Of a stretch of 64,000 nucleotides of DNA, positions 1-11,787 are shown one piece after another. The notes under the pieces were generated by a model. The model saw only the letters and a list, made by a program, of their open reading frames with translations. It ran no database searches and was not told the origin of the DNA. Source of the DNA: Paenibacillus amylolyticus (GTDB taxonomy: Bacteria; Bacillota; Bacilli; Paenibacillales; Paenibacillaceae); contig NZ_RIAS01000001.1 in assembly GCF_003719335.1 (NCBI RefSeq), positions 1 through 64,000 on the forward strand, written 5' to 3'. Numbering within the stretch: position 1 is the first letter of the stretch; each line of letters begins with the position of its first letter. Position numbers and translations under genes: made by a program.

Positions 1-2647
<2,647 letters not shown>

Positions 2648-2725
2648 TTATCTTGGACATTTTTTTGCGGACAAAAAAGGATACGGCCTTGTTCCACGTT
2701 GAACAAGATTAAACGGAATACTTCA

Positions 2726-2754
2726 ACAAAAAAACACCCTCATCAGAGGGTGTT
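2726..2754 (-). terminator. Terminator of the res operon
   Basis: On the minus strand a 9-bp perfect stem, AACACCCTC/GAGGGTGTT with a TGAT loop, is followed by a run of T. It sits 26 bp after the resE stop. Confidence 0.9.
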
Positions 2755-2779
2755 TCGGCAATTTTTGTTTAAAATTAAC

Positions 2780-4264
2780 CTATTTCGAAGATTCTACGGG
2801 AAATTGTAGTATAAACTCCGTGCCTTCACCAAGCACACTATTGACATGAATCGTGCCCTGATGAGCATCTACGATGTTTTTTACGATAGCCAGGCCAAGA
2901 CCTGTCCCCACGCTTTCTCCCCGAACTCGGGCTTTATCCGCTTTATAAAAACGTTCAAAAATAAAAGGCAGGTCTGATGTGGGAATACCCACGCCCTGAT
3001 CTTTTACACTCACTCTGGCAAAAGGAGCACGCAAGTTAGTGACAAGCTCAGCAGAAATTTTCACACTTTTACCAACAGGTGTATGTCTGAATGCATTATC
3101 CAGTAAATTCGTGAATACTTGCTCCAATCTGTCTTCATCTGCTTGTTGAAGTGAGATCATCTGCTGTTTGCATTCGAATTGTAGTTGAATCCCCTGTTCC
3201 TTCGAGCGCACCATAAATTTACGATAAATACGTTCGAGAAGTTCACCGAGTTCAACTTCCTTCATGTTCATGTCGGTATGCCCTGCATCCATACGCGCCA
3301 GATCAAGTAAATCCTTTACCAATCTACCCATCCGCAGTGACTCATCGTGAATGACCTGAATCAGTTCTTCACTCTCTTCGGGCGATGTTGCCATCCCGTC
3401 AAGCAAAGCCTCGCTGTATCCCTGCATCATTGATAACGGAGTACGAATCTCATGAGATACATTGGCAACGAAGTCCCTGCGCATCTTCTCCATTTTCACT
3501 TCTTCGGTAACATCTCTCAATACAGCCACCGCCCCCCGCACCACACTATCCGCATACAAAGGGGCCATTTGCACAGACCATACTCCTTGTTGCACGTGAA
3601 CATTGGAGTTCTGGTCCCCTCCTTGCTCCATCACCAGTCTGAATAAGGGTACCAGCGGTTCAGGAACATCCCGAGACGGATTCGCAGACGGATACCCATC
3701 CAAACCTTCATCCTCCTGAGCCCAGTCGAGAGCATACCAGGCCTGCATAATTTTCTCACCAGGCGGATTCGTCAAGATGACCTTGCCCTCACCATCAAAA
3801 GTGATCACGGCATCCGTCATGCTTCGCAGCACACTTGCCAGATGTTCCTTTTCATGATTCAGATTTCGAATGGTATCCTCCAGTTGAACGGCCATATGAT
3901 TAAACGTATTTGCAAGTTCACCAATTTCGTCATTGGTACGGAGAGAAAGTCTTGTTCCATAGTTCCCTTTACGGATAGCATTAGCTGCTTGAATTAATTG
4001 TTGCATAGGCTGCGTAATTTTGGTGAACAGAAATAATGCGAAGAATGTTGTTAAACTGAATCCAACAATACAAATATAAGTAAACAGCCTTTTGATGTCC
4101 CTAGATTCAGACTCAGCAAAATTCGTATCAATGTAGGGCAACAGAAAGAGCCCTAGCGCAATAAGTACACAACCCACAAGGCATATAATCGTTATCCATA
4201 ACTTTCCAACCAATGATCTCCAGAAAGCAAAGTTATTTCGGTACTTCCAGTTTATAACCGACAC
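2780..4264 (-). CDS. resE: Redox sensor histidine kinase ResE
   Basis: A 494-aa membrane histidine kinase that would phosphorylate ResD in response to oxygen limitation or respiratory redox state. In order: TM1 (~21-43), a very short outer segment (~44-60), TM2 (~61-81), HAMP (~81-135), a PAS-like domain (~140-255), HisKA with the phospho-acceptor His271 in FVANVSHEIRTP, and HATPase_c with DNAFRHTP, DQGVGIP and GTGLGLAI boxes. The start overlaps the end of resD by 32 bp, which implies translational coupling. The outer loop is only ~17 residues, whereas as I recall the B. subtilis protein has an extracytoplasmic domain of over 100 residues, so sensing here probably relies on the PAS and membrane segments. 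Confidence 0.93.
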   Translation of the reverse strand: MSVINWKYRNNFAFWRSLVGKLWITIICLVGCVLIALGLFLLPYIDTNFAESESRDIKRLFTYICIVGFSLTTFFALFLFTKITQPMQQLIQAANAIRKGNYGTRLSLRTNDEIGELANTFNHMAVQLEDTIRNLNHEKEHLASVLRSMTDAVITFDGEGKVILTNPPGEKIMQAWYALDWAQEDEGLDGYPSANPSRDVPEPLVPLFRLVMEQGGDQNSNVHVQQGVWSVQMAPLYADSVVRGAVAVLRDVTEEVKMEKMRRDFVANVSHEIRTPLSMMQGYSEALLDGMATSPEESEELIQVIHDESLRMGRLVKDLLDLARMDAGHTDMNMKEVELGELLERIYRKFMVRSKEQGIQLQFECKQQMISLQQADEDRLEQVFTNLLDNAFRHTPVGKSVKISAELVTNLRAPFARVSVKDQGVGIPTSDLPFIFERFYKADKARVRGESVGTGLGLAIVKNIVDAHQGTIHVNSVLGEGTEFILQFPVESSK

Positions 4265-4955
4265 CCCACACGGTTGTTATCATCGCTGCCGATTCAGGTG
4301 ATACCTTGTTCAGCTTCTCGCGAAGACGCTTCACATGGGTATCCACGGTACGAAGATCACCAAAAAATTCATAGTTCCATACATCCTTAAGCAATTCTTC
4401 TCTGGAGAAAACCTTATCGGGCGATGTTGCAAGGTAATGCAACAACTCATATTCTTTAGGTGTCAAACTGATCTCCTCACCACCCGCAGTCACGCGGTGT
4501 GCATCATGCTCAATAACAAGATGTGGAAATACAATATTGTTGCTTGAATTGCTTTCCTTCGAAAGATACGCTGTTGCCGAAGAACGACGCAGAATAGCCT
4601 TCACCCGGTAAATCACTTCACGCGGACTGAATGGCTTCACCACGTAATCATCTGCCCCTACTTCAAAGCCCTGAACACGGTTAATCTCTTCCCCTTTTGC
4701 GGTAAGCATTAATACTGGGGTAGATTTCACCTGACGAAGTCTTGTACACACTTCAACACCGTCCATGCCCGGAAGCATGACATCAAGCAAAATCAGACCG
4801 TAATCTCCGGCCGTTGCTTTACGAAGCGCTGTTTCGCCATCTTCCGCTTCATCAATTTCATAGCCTTCTTTTTCAAGATACATTTTAAGCAATCTGCGGA
4901 TTCTTTCTTCATCATCCACGACTAATATACGATTCTCATGTTCTGACATGCCCAC
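4233..4955 (-). CDS. resD: Redox response regulator ResD
   Basis: A 240-aa OmpR/PhoB-type regulator. The receiver domain (~8-120) carries the acidic pair in LVVDDEE, the phospho-acceptor Asp58 in LILLDVMLPG and the conserved Lys in VVKPFSP. A C-terminal winged helix (~140-238) ends in TVWGVGYKLE. It would activate anaerobic and cytochrome genes, including resABC. The annotated GTG start lies 5 bp after AAAGGGG; an ATG two codons later is an alternative. It overlaps resE and is separated from resC by ~135 bp holding an imperfect hairpin (~5019-5045), so it may also have its own promoter as in B. subtilis. Confidence 0.94.
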   Translation of the reverse strand: MGMSEHENRILVVDDEERIRRLLKMYLEKEGYEIDEAEDGETALRKATAGDYGLILLDVMLPGMDGVEVCTRLRQVKSTPVLMLTAKGEEINRVQGFEVGADDYVVKPFSPREVIYRVKAILRRSSATAYLSKESNSSNNIVFPHLVIEHDAHRVTAGGEEISLTPKEYELLHYLATSPDKVFSREELLKDVWNYEFFGDLRTVDTHVKRLREKLNKVSPESAAMITTVWGVGYKLEVPK

Positions 4956-5090
4956 TCAAGCCCCTTTACAGTAACTCCTTGTCACTTCTATTATGTTCGA
5001 TCTTGCGAACAATATTTGAATACCTGTTTTATTGGAACGGGTATATCATGAATTTACCGTTTGTTTTGCCACTACTTTTAACAGACTTTA

Positions 5091-6353
5091 CTAGTCTGCT
5101 CCAGCATAGGAATGCAATCCTGCAATGATCAGATTTACACCAACCAGTGTAAACATGACAACTAGGAAACCGAGCACAGCAAGCCAAGCGGACTTCTGCC
5201 CCTGCCATCCTTTGGATAAACGCAAGTGCAAATACACACTATAATACAGCCAAGTAATCAGTGCCCATACTTCTTTGGGGTCCCAACCCCAGAAGCGACT
5301 CCAGGCAATTTGTGCCCAGATCATAGCAAAGATCAGAGCTCCCAGCGTAAAAATAGGGAATCCAATCGCAATAGCGCGATAACTGATCTCATCGAGGTCA
5401 TCCGCGTCAATTCCATTCATCATCGGCTGCAACGCTTGTCCAAGCGGTCTGCGTACAATTAAACGAATGATTCCGTATAGAATCAGACCCGTTATAATCG
5501 ACCAGATGACTGTGTTCAGCTTACGTCCTGCATTCACGCCATTCATCCATGAAGGCGTTTCAAGCAACGGTTCCTTCATGCCAAGGAACGGTTTCAGGCT
5601 CTCCACTTCACTATTATATGGAGCAAAAATAGGAGGCATGCGATAAATCACTTTCTCTATTGTACTATTTTCCTCTCCCTTTGTGTCAATGGTGACTGTT
5701 TTCTGTACGAAAACGGCCTCATAACCAGATGCACGGAAGGCAAACACTGTTCCAATAAATCCAATCACCACAACGATAGTAATGAGTGTAAACTCCACCC
5801 ATCCTCGTTGACGGCGGGAAGACTTGTCTTTTCCACTAAAATCAACGGTACGAAGCAGATACATAAATCCTGCAGCAAAACCTACAGCGAAAAACGCTTC
5901 ACCCAAGGCAGCCAGCGTAACATGGATTTTCAACCAAATCGATTGTAATGCGGGAATCAATGGTTGAACTTCCTGTGGAAATACGGCTGCATATGCCATA
6001 ATGATAATCGTGAGCGGAAGTGCAAACAAGCCTAGTAGAGATTTGCGGTAAATTGCGTACACAACGATAAACGCTACCATGATCATCATGGATAAAAAGG
6101 ACATGAATTCATACATATTACTTACCGGAATATGGCCTGCACCAATCCATCGGGTGATAAAGAAAACCAAATGTGCTGTCAACGCAACCGTAGATGCAAT
6201 AAATGCCCGTTTACCCCAACGATTCATATGATCGATCGGATCGCGGTTACTCCATTTCTTGCCCATGACGGCAACAGCATATAACAAAAATGCAGCACAA
6301 TACAGAAAAAAGGATACGATAAATGCATCGCTGCTGAAATCCAGTATACTCAT
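5091..6353 (-). CDS. resC: Cytochrome c biogenesis protein ResC (CcsA type)
   Basis: A 420-aa polytopic membrane protein, the CcsA-like half of the System II haem export and ligation complex that attaches haem to apocytochrome c. The tryptophan-rich haem-handling (WWD) signature is seen as IAWSRFWGWDPKEVWALITW near residues 345-370, and there are about eight hydrophobic segments. A hydrophilic insert of ~70 residues lies around 215-290, probably outside the membrane. The start overlaps the resB stop by 4 bp, so the two partners are coupled in translation. Confidence 0.93.
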   Translation of the reverse strand: MSILDFSSDAFIVSFFLYCAAFLLYAVAVMGKKWSNRDPIDHMNRWGKRAFIASTVALTAHLVFFITRWIGAGHIPVSNMYEFMSFLSMMIMVAFIVVYAIYRKSLLGLFALPLTIIIMAYAAVFPQEVQPLIPALQSIWLKIHVTLAALGEAFFAVGFAAGFMYLLRTVDFSGKDKSSRRQRGWVEFTLITIVVVIGFIGTVFAFRASGYEAVFVQKTVTIDTKGEENSTIEKVIYRMPPIFAPYNSEVESLKPFLGMKEPLLETPSWMNGVNAGRKLNTVIWSIITGLILYGIIRLIVRRPLGQALQPMMNGIDADDLDEISYRAIAIGFPIFTLGALIFAMIWAQIAWSRFWGWDPKEVWALITWLYYSVYLHLRLSKGWQGQKSAWLAVLGFLVVMFTLVGVNLIIAGLHSYAGAD

Positions 6354-8023
6354 GCTTGGTTCCCCCCGTTATCCAACGACTTCTCATCCACTTCCAGATT
6401 CATCTGTTTCAAAAAGCTAGCAACTTCTCGCCTGAAGCCGAACCAGTTTTTGTTGGTATGCCCGCCAAGCGTAATTCGCTCATCATCGAACCGAATCCAA
6501 ATGCGTCGATGATGCCAGTAAAAGCCCATGACAAGACCTAACATGACAATGCCAGCCCCTACCCATACAAACGGCATCGCTTTGTCCACGCGTATATTCA
6601 GGTAGCTCACCGATTGAATAAGGTCTACCTTGTCCATACTGTCGACCTCCAGTTGTAATGGAAGTTCCCCTCCTACAAGCTGACGGTTGATTGCGTCCTG
6701 TTGAAAACGTTGCTTGTCAATTTGTTTGGCAAAATATAAGTATTGAATTCCCTTCTCTGGCAGATCTGGCCCCTCGATATGAAAGAGAAACGCAGGTGCA
6801 TTCGGGGAAGGAGATTTTGATTTGGGTTCTCCTTTATCATCCAGCGCAAAATCCATAAACTTTTCTTTCACCGTTAATGTATAAGGTCCTGCCTCAAAGG
6901 AGCGCTGTGTATCCGTCATATCGATCTTTAAGGAACCGTATACTTCACCCGTTTTCGTATTAACCAGATCCGGTGTCACCGAGCGAATCGTCGGCGTCAA
7001 ATCATAGTCAAACTGGTATGCCTTCAGACCTTGGTAATTCAGTGGTTCGTTCACCCGCACATCATGTCTTGCTACCTCTGCAAGCTGAGGTTTTTTGGAG
7101 AGATCCGAACAATCAGCTGTGCATTCGTACAGAACAACCTTGGTTTCAAACAACTTGGGTACCGTTTTATTCAAATTTTTGAACTGCTCAGGGACTTCGT
7201 CGTCACTATAAAACTCCACATTAAACTTCTCATTTTTCAGATACATCGATGTGTTTGGAATTTTTTTAATTTCCCCTTCAGGAAAAGCAACATGTTCGTC
7301 CAGATTTAAACCTGGAAGCCCACGAGCGAGTACAGCGAGTAGAAAAATAATAAGTCCGATATGGATCACATAAGGGCCCCAACGACTAAAACGTTGCTTC
7401 TCCGCAAGCAATGCATCCCCTTGTGTGTGAACGCGATACCCTTTCTTAAGCAGCGGCGTAACCGCTTTCTTAATCCACTCTTCAGGAGCCTCTCCAACAG
7501 AACCTTGATACACAAGTCGCTGCCGCGTCAGGAATTGCAGATGTTTCCTTATCCGTTGCTTGTTCAGCGCTTTGTACAGTGGAAGCACACGATCCAGACT
7601 ACAGATCACAAGTGATGCTCCGATCATCACCAGCAGCAGAATAAACCACCAGGATTCATATGTATGAGACAGACCGAGAAGATAATAAATATGACCTAAC
7701 TGACCATAGGTTTCTTTGTAATAAACCGAAGGATCAATATTCAGAAATGTACTTTCTTGCGGGTAGATGGTGCCCAGCATGGAACCAACGAGCGTGAGCA
7801 CAATCATATAAACTGCAATTTTGACAGATGAAAAGAAATTCCATATGCGATCGATAATATTGGGATTACTTCGCTGTGAACGTCGAGCCATCCCATCATA
7901 ACGCATCTCTAACACTTCATTCGATTGAGCTGTTTCCTCCAGAATTGGCTTACCACATGCCTCGCACAATACGGTTCCTACCGGATTCTGATGACCACAC
8001 TCACATTTCGTATTTTGGAACAC
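6350..8023 (-). CDS. resB: Cytochrome c biogenesis protein ResB (Ccs1 type)
   Basis: A 557-aa partner of ResC in System II cytochrome c maturation. It opens with a small cytoplasmic zinc ribbon (CECGHQNPVGTVLCEACGK, residues 8-26), as in other Bacillales ResB. Transmembrane segments lie near 68-90, 123-145 and 218-237, followed by a large extracytoplasmic domain and a last TM segment near 490-510 (FVWVGAGIVMLGLVMGFYWH). It lies between resA (15-bp gap) and resC (4-bp overlap). Confidence 0.93.
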   Translation of the reverse strand: MFQNTKCECGHQNPVGTVLCEACGKPILEETAQSNEVLEMRYDGMARRSQRSNPNIIDRIWNFFSSVKIAVYMIVLTLVGSMLGTIYPQESTFLNIDPSVYYKETYGQLGHIYYLLGLSHTYESWWFILLLVMIGASLVICSLDRVLPLYKALNKQRIRKHLQFLTRQRLVYQGSVGEAPEEWIKKAVTPLLKKGYRVHTQGDALLAEKQRFSRWGPYVIHIGLIIFLLAVLARGLPGLNLDEHVAFPEGEIKKIPNTSMYLKNEKFNVEFYSDDEVPEQFKNLNKTVPKLFETKVVLYECTADCSDLSKKPQLAEVARHDVRVNEPLNYQGLKAYQFDYDLTPTIRSVTPDLVNTKTGEVYGSLKIDMTDTQRSFEAGPYTLTVKEKFMDFALDDKGEPKSKSPSPNAPAFLFHIEGPDLPEKGIQYLYFAKQIDKQRFQQDAINRQLVGGELPLQLEVDSMDKVDLIQSVSYLNIRVDKAMPFVWVGAGIVMLGLVMGFYWHHRRIWIRFDDERITLGGHTNKNWFGFRREVASFLKQMNLEVDEKSLDNGGNQA

Positions 8024-8037
8024 AAGTAGACCTCCTG

Positions 8038-8565
8038 TCAGGGCTGTTTCGCCAGCTGTGAGATTTGAGCGTCAAGTGTGTCCAAATCCAGTTGCCCAAT
8101 ATGAATAGTGGAGATTTTACCCGTTTCAGATACGAAAAAGGTTGTTGGCATCGGAGAGATTCCATAATCCCGAACGGAGTTTTTCTCCCGGTCTAACATA
8201 ATTGGGAACGTAACACCTACCTGCCGTACAAAATTCTCTACCGTCATCTGATCTTCTCCAACGTTGATTCCAACAAATTGGACACCTTTATCCTTCCATT
8301 TGTCAGCCTGCGCTTGAAGTGCAGGCATTTCCTTCACACAAGGCTCGCACCATGTGCCCCAGAAATTGATAACCATCGCTTTTCCTTGATACTCTTCTGA
8401 CGTATGAACTTGACCATCCAGGCCCAGCAGTTCAAAAGAAGGGGCACGATCCCCTTCCTTTGGCTTGCCATTCGAGCCGGATACCGATGTTGTTATCGCG
8501 TATCCGCCCAACACCAGGATCAAGCACAAAATAACGATTTGCACCGTTCTTCTTGATTTCCCCAT
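8038..8565 (-). CDS. resA: Thiol-disulfide oxidoreductase ResA
   Basis: A 175-aa thioredoxin-like protein tethered by one N-terminal TM segment (residues ~8-26). It reduces the apocytochrome c haem-binding cysteines outside the cell before haem attachment. The redox motif WCEPC (Cys73/Cys76), identical to the ResA-type CEPC, and the cis-proline in SPMPTTFF are both present. It is the first gene of resABC, preceded by GGGGAGC before ATG and a ~130-bp upstream region with a TATAAT box. Confidence 0.94.
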   Translation of the reverse strand: MGKSRRTVQIVILCLILVLGGYAITTSVSGSNGKPKEGDRAPSFELLGLDGQVHTSEEYQGKAMVINFWGTWCEPCVKEMPALQAQADKWKDKGVQFVGINVGEDQMTVENFVRQVGVTFPIMLDREKNSVRDYGISPMPTTFFVSETGKISTIHIGQLDLDTLDAQISQLAKQP

Positions 8566-8640
8566 GTGCTGCTCCCCTTTGAAGTGACGATTTCGTTGGC
8601 TTGCCTTATTGTTATAGAAACTGTGAACACTCTATGAACA

Positions 8641-8662
8641 ATTATAGCGAATTTCGTCACAA
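8641..8662 (-). promoter_or_regulatory. Possible resA promoter / ResD-type site
   Basis: On the minus strand a perfect TATAAT (8641-8646) lies downstream of TTTGTGACGAAATT, which resembles the TTGTGA-type ResD sites described in B. subtilis. No good -35 box sits at 17 bp, which fits an activator-dependent promoter. Motif reading only. Confidence 0.35.
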
Positions 8663-8699
8663 ATCTGCGGCGGTTTTATGAAAATTATGTGTCCTCACA

Positions 8700-9449
8700 T
8701 TACCTTTTTTTCATTTTTTTGGCGGGTTCCGATTTTGCGAGCGTAATCAGATTGTTGACTTCCTCTTTCGTCAAATTACGAGTCAACCCTCGTTTTAGAT
8801 TCTGGAGCAAAATGCCTCCAAACGAAATCCGCTTCAAACGCGTTACCGGATGGTTGATTGCCTCAAACATACGTCTTACCTGACGGTTGCGTCCCTCATA
8901 AATCGTAATGGAGATCACAGCCTCATTGGTTGCTGTATCCACATCTTTGTACTCGACTTCTGCTGGCGCAGTCATGCCATCCTCAAGCATAATTCCATTT
9001 TTGAGCTTTTCCAGTTCCGTACCATGTGGTACCCCTTTAACTGTTGCTAGATACGTTTTGGGTACGTGATGTTTAGGGTGCGTCAGCAGATGCGCAAATT
9101 CGCCATCATTGGTCAGAATAAGCAACCCTTCGGTATCATAATCAAGACGTCCTACCGGATAAACACGTTCCTTAACACCTTTCAGATAATCAGACACGAT
9201 TTTCCGGCCTTCCGGGTCTGATGCGCTTGTAATAACCCCTTTGGGTTTATTCAGCATCAAATACACTTTTTTCTCACTGCGGATCGGTTTTCCATTGACC
9301 GTAATGATATCCTCTTCGGGGTTTGCTTTCGTACCCAGTTCGGTTACGACCTCCCCGTTAACTTCCACTTTGCCGGACAGGATCAGTTCCTCACTCTTGC
9401 GGCGGGATGCAATACCTGCCTGTGCGATAATTTTTTGTAATCTTTCCAT
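8700..9449 (-). CDS. rluB: Ribosomal large-subunit pseudouridine synthase B
   Basis: A 249-aa RsuA/RluB-family enzyme, expected to isomerise a uridine in helix 89 of 23S rRNA. An S4 RNA-binding domain is at ~1-60 (ERLQKIIAQAGIASRRKSEE) and a catalytic domain with the aspartate motif GRLDYDTEGLL is near 100. The C-terminus is lysine-rich (KKMKKR). A further in-frame ATG lies three codons upstream; I prefer the start giving MERLQKII because it matches the family start. Its position next to resA is shared with B. subtilis (ypuL). Confidence 0.92.
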   Translation of the reverse strand: MERLQKIIAQAGIASRRKSEELILSGKVEVNGEVVTELGTKANPEEDIITVNGKPIRSEKKVYLMLNKPKGVITSASDPEGRKIVSDYLKGVKERVYPVGRLDYDTEGLLILTNDGEFAHLLTHPKHHVPKTYLATVKGVPHGTELEKLKNGIMLEDGMTAPAEVEYKDVDTATNEAVISITIYEGRNRQVRRMFEAINHPVTRLKRISFGGILLQNLKRGLTRNLTKEEVNNLITLAKSEPAKKMKKR

Positions 9450-9585
9450 GTTTGTCATGTCACCTCACACTAATGATACCCATCCAACCGGGAAATCACA
9501 AGGATTATCCAATGTTTTTGTGAACGTTCGAGCTTTATCGCTAATTTGAGTGTTGAAGACTAGATATTTTATAATCTCGATATAC

Positions 9586-9644
9586 AAAAAAAGCTTACCC
9601 TCACCGCGGCTGATTTCGTTCAGACCACGCCAAAGGTAAACCTT
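9586..9644 (-). terminator. Terminator after the secreted peptidase gene
   Basis: The minus strand shows a long two-part stem: an outer AAGGTTTACC/GGTAAGCTT helix and an inner CGTGGTCTGA/TCAGCCGCG helix, followed by seven T. It lies just past the stop at 9675. Confidence 0.8.
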
Positions 9645-9674
9645 CATTAGTTCTATTTTAATTCATATTTCATT

Positions 9675-10496
9675 TTAGTTCGAAACTTTGCCAGTTACCA
9701 CAACCGGCTTTTTGGCCGGAGCTGTTGTTGCCTCTTTCACAAATGTCTGCAATGTTTTTGAAGAAATAAAATACGTCCGTCCACCATATACAAACGTCAT
9801 CATGCCAATGACCTGTTTATTCTGATCGAGAACTGGTCCGCCTGAATTGCCTTGAGCCATCGCTTTTACGATGCTTCCAATGCCTACTTTTCCCGATACA
9901 TCAGCTGCCAAAGAACTAAACACCCGACTCTTGGCTATCGTGTTGTACGTCGAAGGGAAATCATCATCTAATATGACAAGATCTCCCGATGGGTTTTTAG
10001 GAAATCCAATCGTATAAACGACCTGATTGTCCCTTGCATCGGCAAACTTCACCGGTTCAGCGTCAATCGGTTTGTCCAGCTTGAGCAAAGCCATATCCGT
10101 TACCGGATCGCTTTTAATAATTTTAGCTTTAACCGCCTGATTGAGAGCTCCCGGGCTCGCAACCGTCAACGTCCCTTTGTCTCCGCCAGACAGCTCAGCA
10201 AATTCCTGAACAACATGGTAATTGGTTAACACTTTATCTTTGGATATCAAAATCGAAGTTCCGACATCATAATAAACCATATCTGGTTCATTTGCTTTAA
10301 TCAAGCGCACATTAACAACCGGAAAAGAATCCGCCGTAATCGCCATTTGAGCACGTAATGCCTTGTCAAAGTTACCCGTAAAATGGATCGTCTGTTCAGC
10401 TTGAGCACCTGCAAACCCTGTCGGACCTGCAAGCATCGTTATAGCGAGCATACTTGTCAACCCGTAACGGAGCATTCGTTTCCAACTCTTTTGCAT
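9675..10496 (-). CDS. Secreted trypsin-like serine peptidase
   Basis: A 273-aa S1-family (HtrA-like fold) peptidase without a PDZ domain. It has a typical Sec signal peptide (KRMLRYGLTSMLAITMLAGPTGFAGAQA, cleavage near 33). The triad is readable: His94 in TNYHVV, Asp134 in SDPVTDMALLKLD and Ser218 in QGNSGGPVLD. The start follows GGAGGAGAGTGAGAC. It stands between spmB and rluB, which are adjacent in B. subtilis, and has its own terminator, so it is an independent insertion into a conserved block. The substrate is unknown; extracellular protein quality control or sporulation processing are guesses. Confidence 0.85.
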   Translation of the reverse strand: MQKSWKRMLRYGLTSMLAITMLAGPTGFAGAQAEQTIHFTGNFDKALRAQMAITADSFPVVNVRLIKANEPDMVYYDVGTSILISKDKVLTNYHVVQEFAELSGGDKGTLTVASPGALNQAVKAKIIKSDPVTDMALLKLDKPIDAEPVKFADARDNQVVYTIGFPKNPSGDLVILDDDFPSTYNTIAKSRVFSSLAADVSGKVGIGSIVKAMAQGNSGGPVLDQNKQVIGMMTFVYGGRTYFISSKTLQTFVKEATTAPAKKPVVVTGKVSN

Positions 10497-10559
10497 GTCT
10501 CACTCTCCTCCGTTATTATTCTAGCATAACTAGTATATCGGAAGGAAAGGAACAATAGT

Positions 10560-11093
10560 TTAACCAAAAACAATCAAACAGATGGCAAGTGCAGCTATGA
10601 ATCCAACGACATCTGAAAACAATCCAACCTTAAGCGCGTACCGTCCGTTCCGAATGCCCACAGCTCCAAAATATACGGTTAGCACATATAACGTCGTATC
10701 CGTACTGCCTTGAACGGTAGAGGCCATTCGGCCAATCATGGAGTCAGGGCCATACGTTTTGATCAAATCCGTTGTAAATGCAAGTGAGCCTGTCCCGGTT
10801 AATGGTCGTAATATGCCTAGCGGAAGTACTTCTCCAGGCACACCCATCCACGAGACGAGAGGAGTGAAGAACTGAATCACAAAATCCAGTGCCCCCGAGG
10901 CACGAAAAACACTAATGGCAACCATCATGCCCACCAGATGTGGGATGATGCTGATTGCAGTCGAGAAGCCATCCTTGGCCCCATCAACAAAGGATTCATA
11001 GACCGGGACCTTTTTGGTAAACGCATATAATGGAACAAACGCGATAATAACCGGAATGGCCCAGACAGATATCCAGTTAATGAAGGTTAACAA
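10560..11093 (-). CDS. spmB: Spore maturation protein SpmB
   Basis: A 177-aa nucleoside-recognition (Gate)-family membrane protein. SpmA and SpmB are needed for full spore-core dehydration. Features are hydrophobic helices and the conserved stretch RPLTGTGSLAFTTDLIKTYGPDS. The start is TTG (11093), 10 bp after AAAGG and 7 bp downstream of the spmA stop, so it is coupled to spmA. Confidence 0.93.
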   Translation of the reverse strand: MLTFINWISVWAIPVIIAFVPLYAFTKKVPVYESFVDGAKDGFSTAISIIPHLVGMMVAISVFRASGALDFVIQFFTPLVSWMGVPGEVLPLGILRPLTGTGSLAFTTDLIKTYGPDSMIGRMASTVQGSTDTTLYVLTVYFGAVGIRNGRYALKVGLFSDVVGFIAALAICLIVFG

Positions 11094-11099
11094 GGTTGC

Positions 11100-11726
11100 T
11101 CATCCTTTCATGCCGGGATTACCGCTCTTGGATATACGCGGCGATCTGCGAAGAGTTCTATTTCGATACCAGCGATCAGCCATAATGGCAGCAAGTGTAG
11201 CTATAATGGTAGCCATCAAAGTCGTGCCTACAATCTCCGTGGCGTTCGCAGAATGATAGTTCAACCTGATCGCAATCAGCGTTGTTGGAATAATCGTAAT
11301 ACTCGCGGTATTCAGCGCCAGCAATGTACACATAGCAGGGGATGCCGTCTGCTTGTCAGGATTCAGTTCCTGCAATTGTTGCATCGCCTTGATTCCCATG
11401 GGGGTAGCTGCATTCCCTAGTCCAAGCAAGTTTGCGCTCATGTTGGATAAAATGTAACCCATAGCCGGGTGGTTTTTGGGTACATCGGGGAACAGAAATC
11501 CGACCACCGGGCCAAGCAGCTTCGAAATCCGTTTAAGCAGGCCGGCATCTTCGGCCATTTTCATCATTCCCATCCAAAATACAAGCACACTGATCAAACC
11601 GAAACATACCGTCACACCGGTTGCCGCACCATCAAATGCTGCCTGGGTGACCACTTCGATCTTCCCGTTCACAGCTGCGAAAACAAAGCCGATCAAGATC
11701 ATCATTAACCAGATCAGATTGATCAT
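11100..11726 (-). CDS. spmA: Spore maturation protein SpmA
   Basis: A 208-aa Gate-family membrane protein, partner of SpmB. I take the start at 11726 (MINLIWLM), 9 bp after GGGAGGG; a longer reading to 11762 would place the ribosome site inside the gene. The family features VFWMGMMKMAEDAGLL and SANLLGLGNAATPMGIKAM are present. It lies between dacB and spmB, as in the B. subtilis dacB-spmA-spmB operon. Confidence 0.93.
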   Translation of the reverse strand: MINLIWLMMILIGFVFAAVNGKIEVVTQAAFDGAATGVTVCFGLISVLVFWMGMMKMAEDAGLLKRISKLLGPVVGFLFPDVPKNHPAMGYILSNMSANLLGLGNAATPMGIKAMQQLQELNPDKQTASPAMCTLLALNTASITIIPTTLIAIRLNYHSANATEIVGTTLMATIIATLAAIMADRWYRNRTLRRSPRISKSGNPGMKG

Positions 11727-11787
11727 TGAAATCATCCCTCCCAGTAACAGCAAGCACAACAACGATCTTTTTATCCATAAATTGAAA

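Noticed and set aside
2689-2706. TTGTTC-N6-GAACAA inverted repeat as an operator
   Set aside because: Short, single occurrence, in a spot between two minus-strand units with no matching regulator evidence.
9465-9647. 60-aa minus-strand ORF between rluB and the peptidase
   Set aside because: It covers the peptidase terminator hairpin and has no ribosome site.
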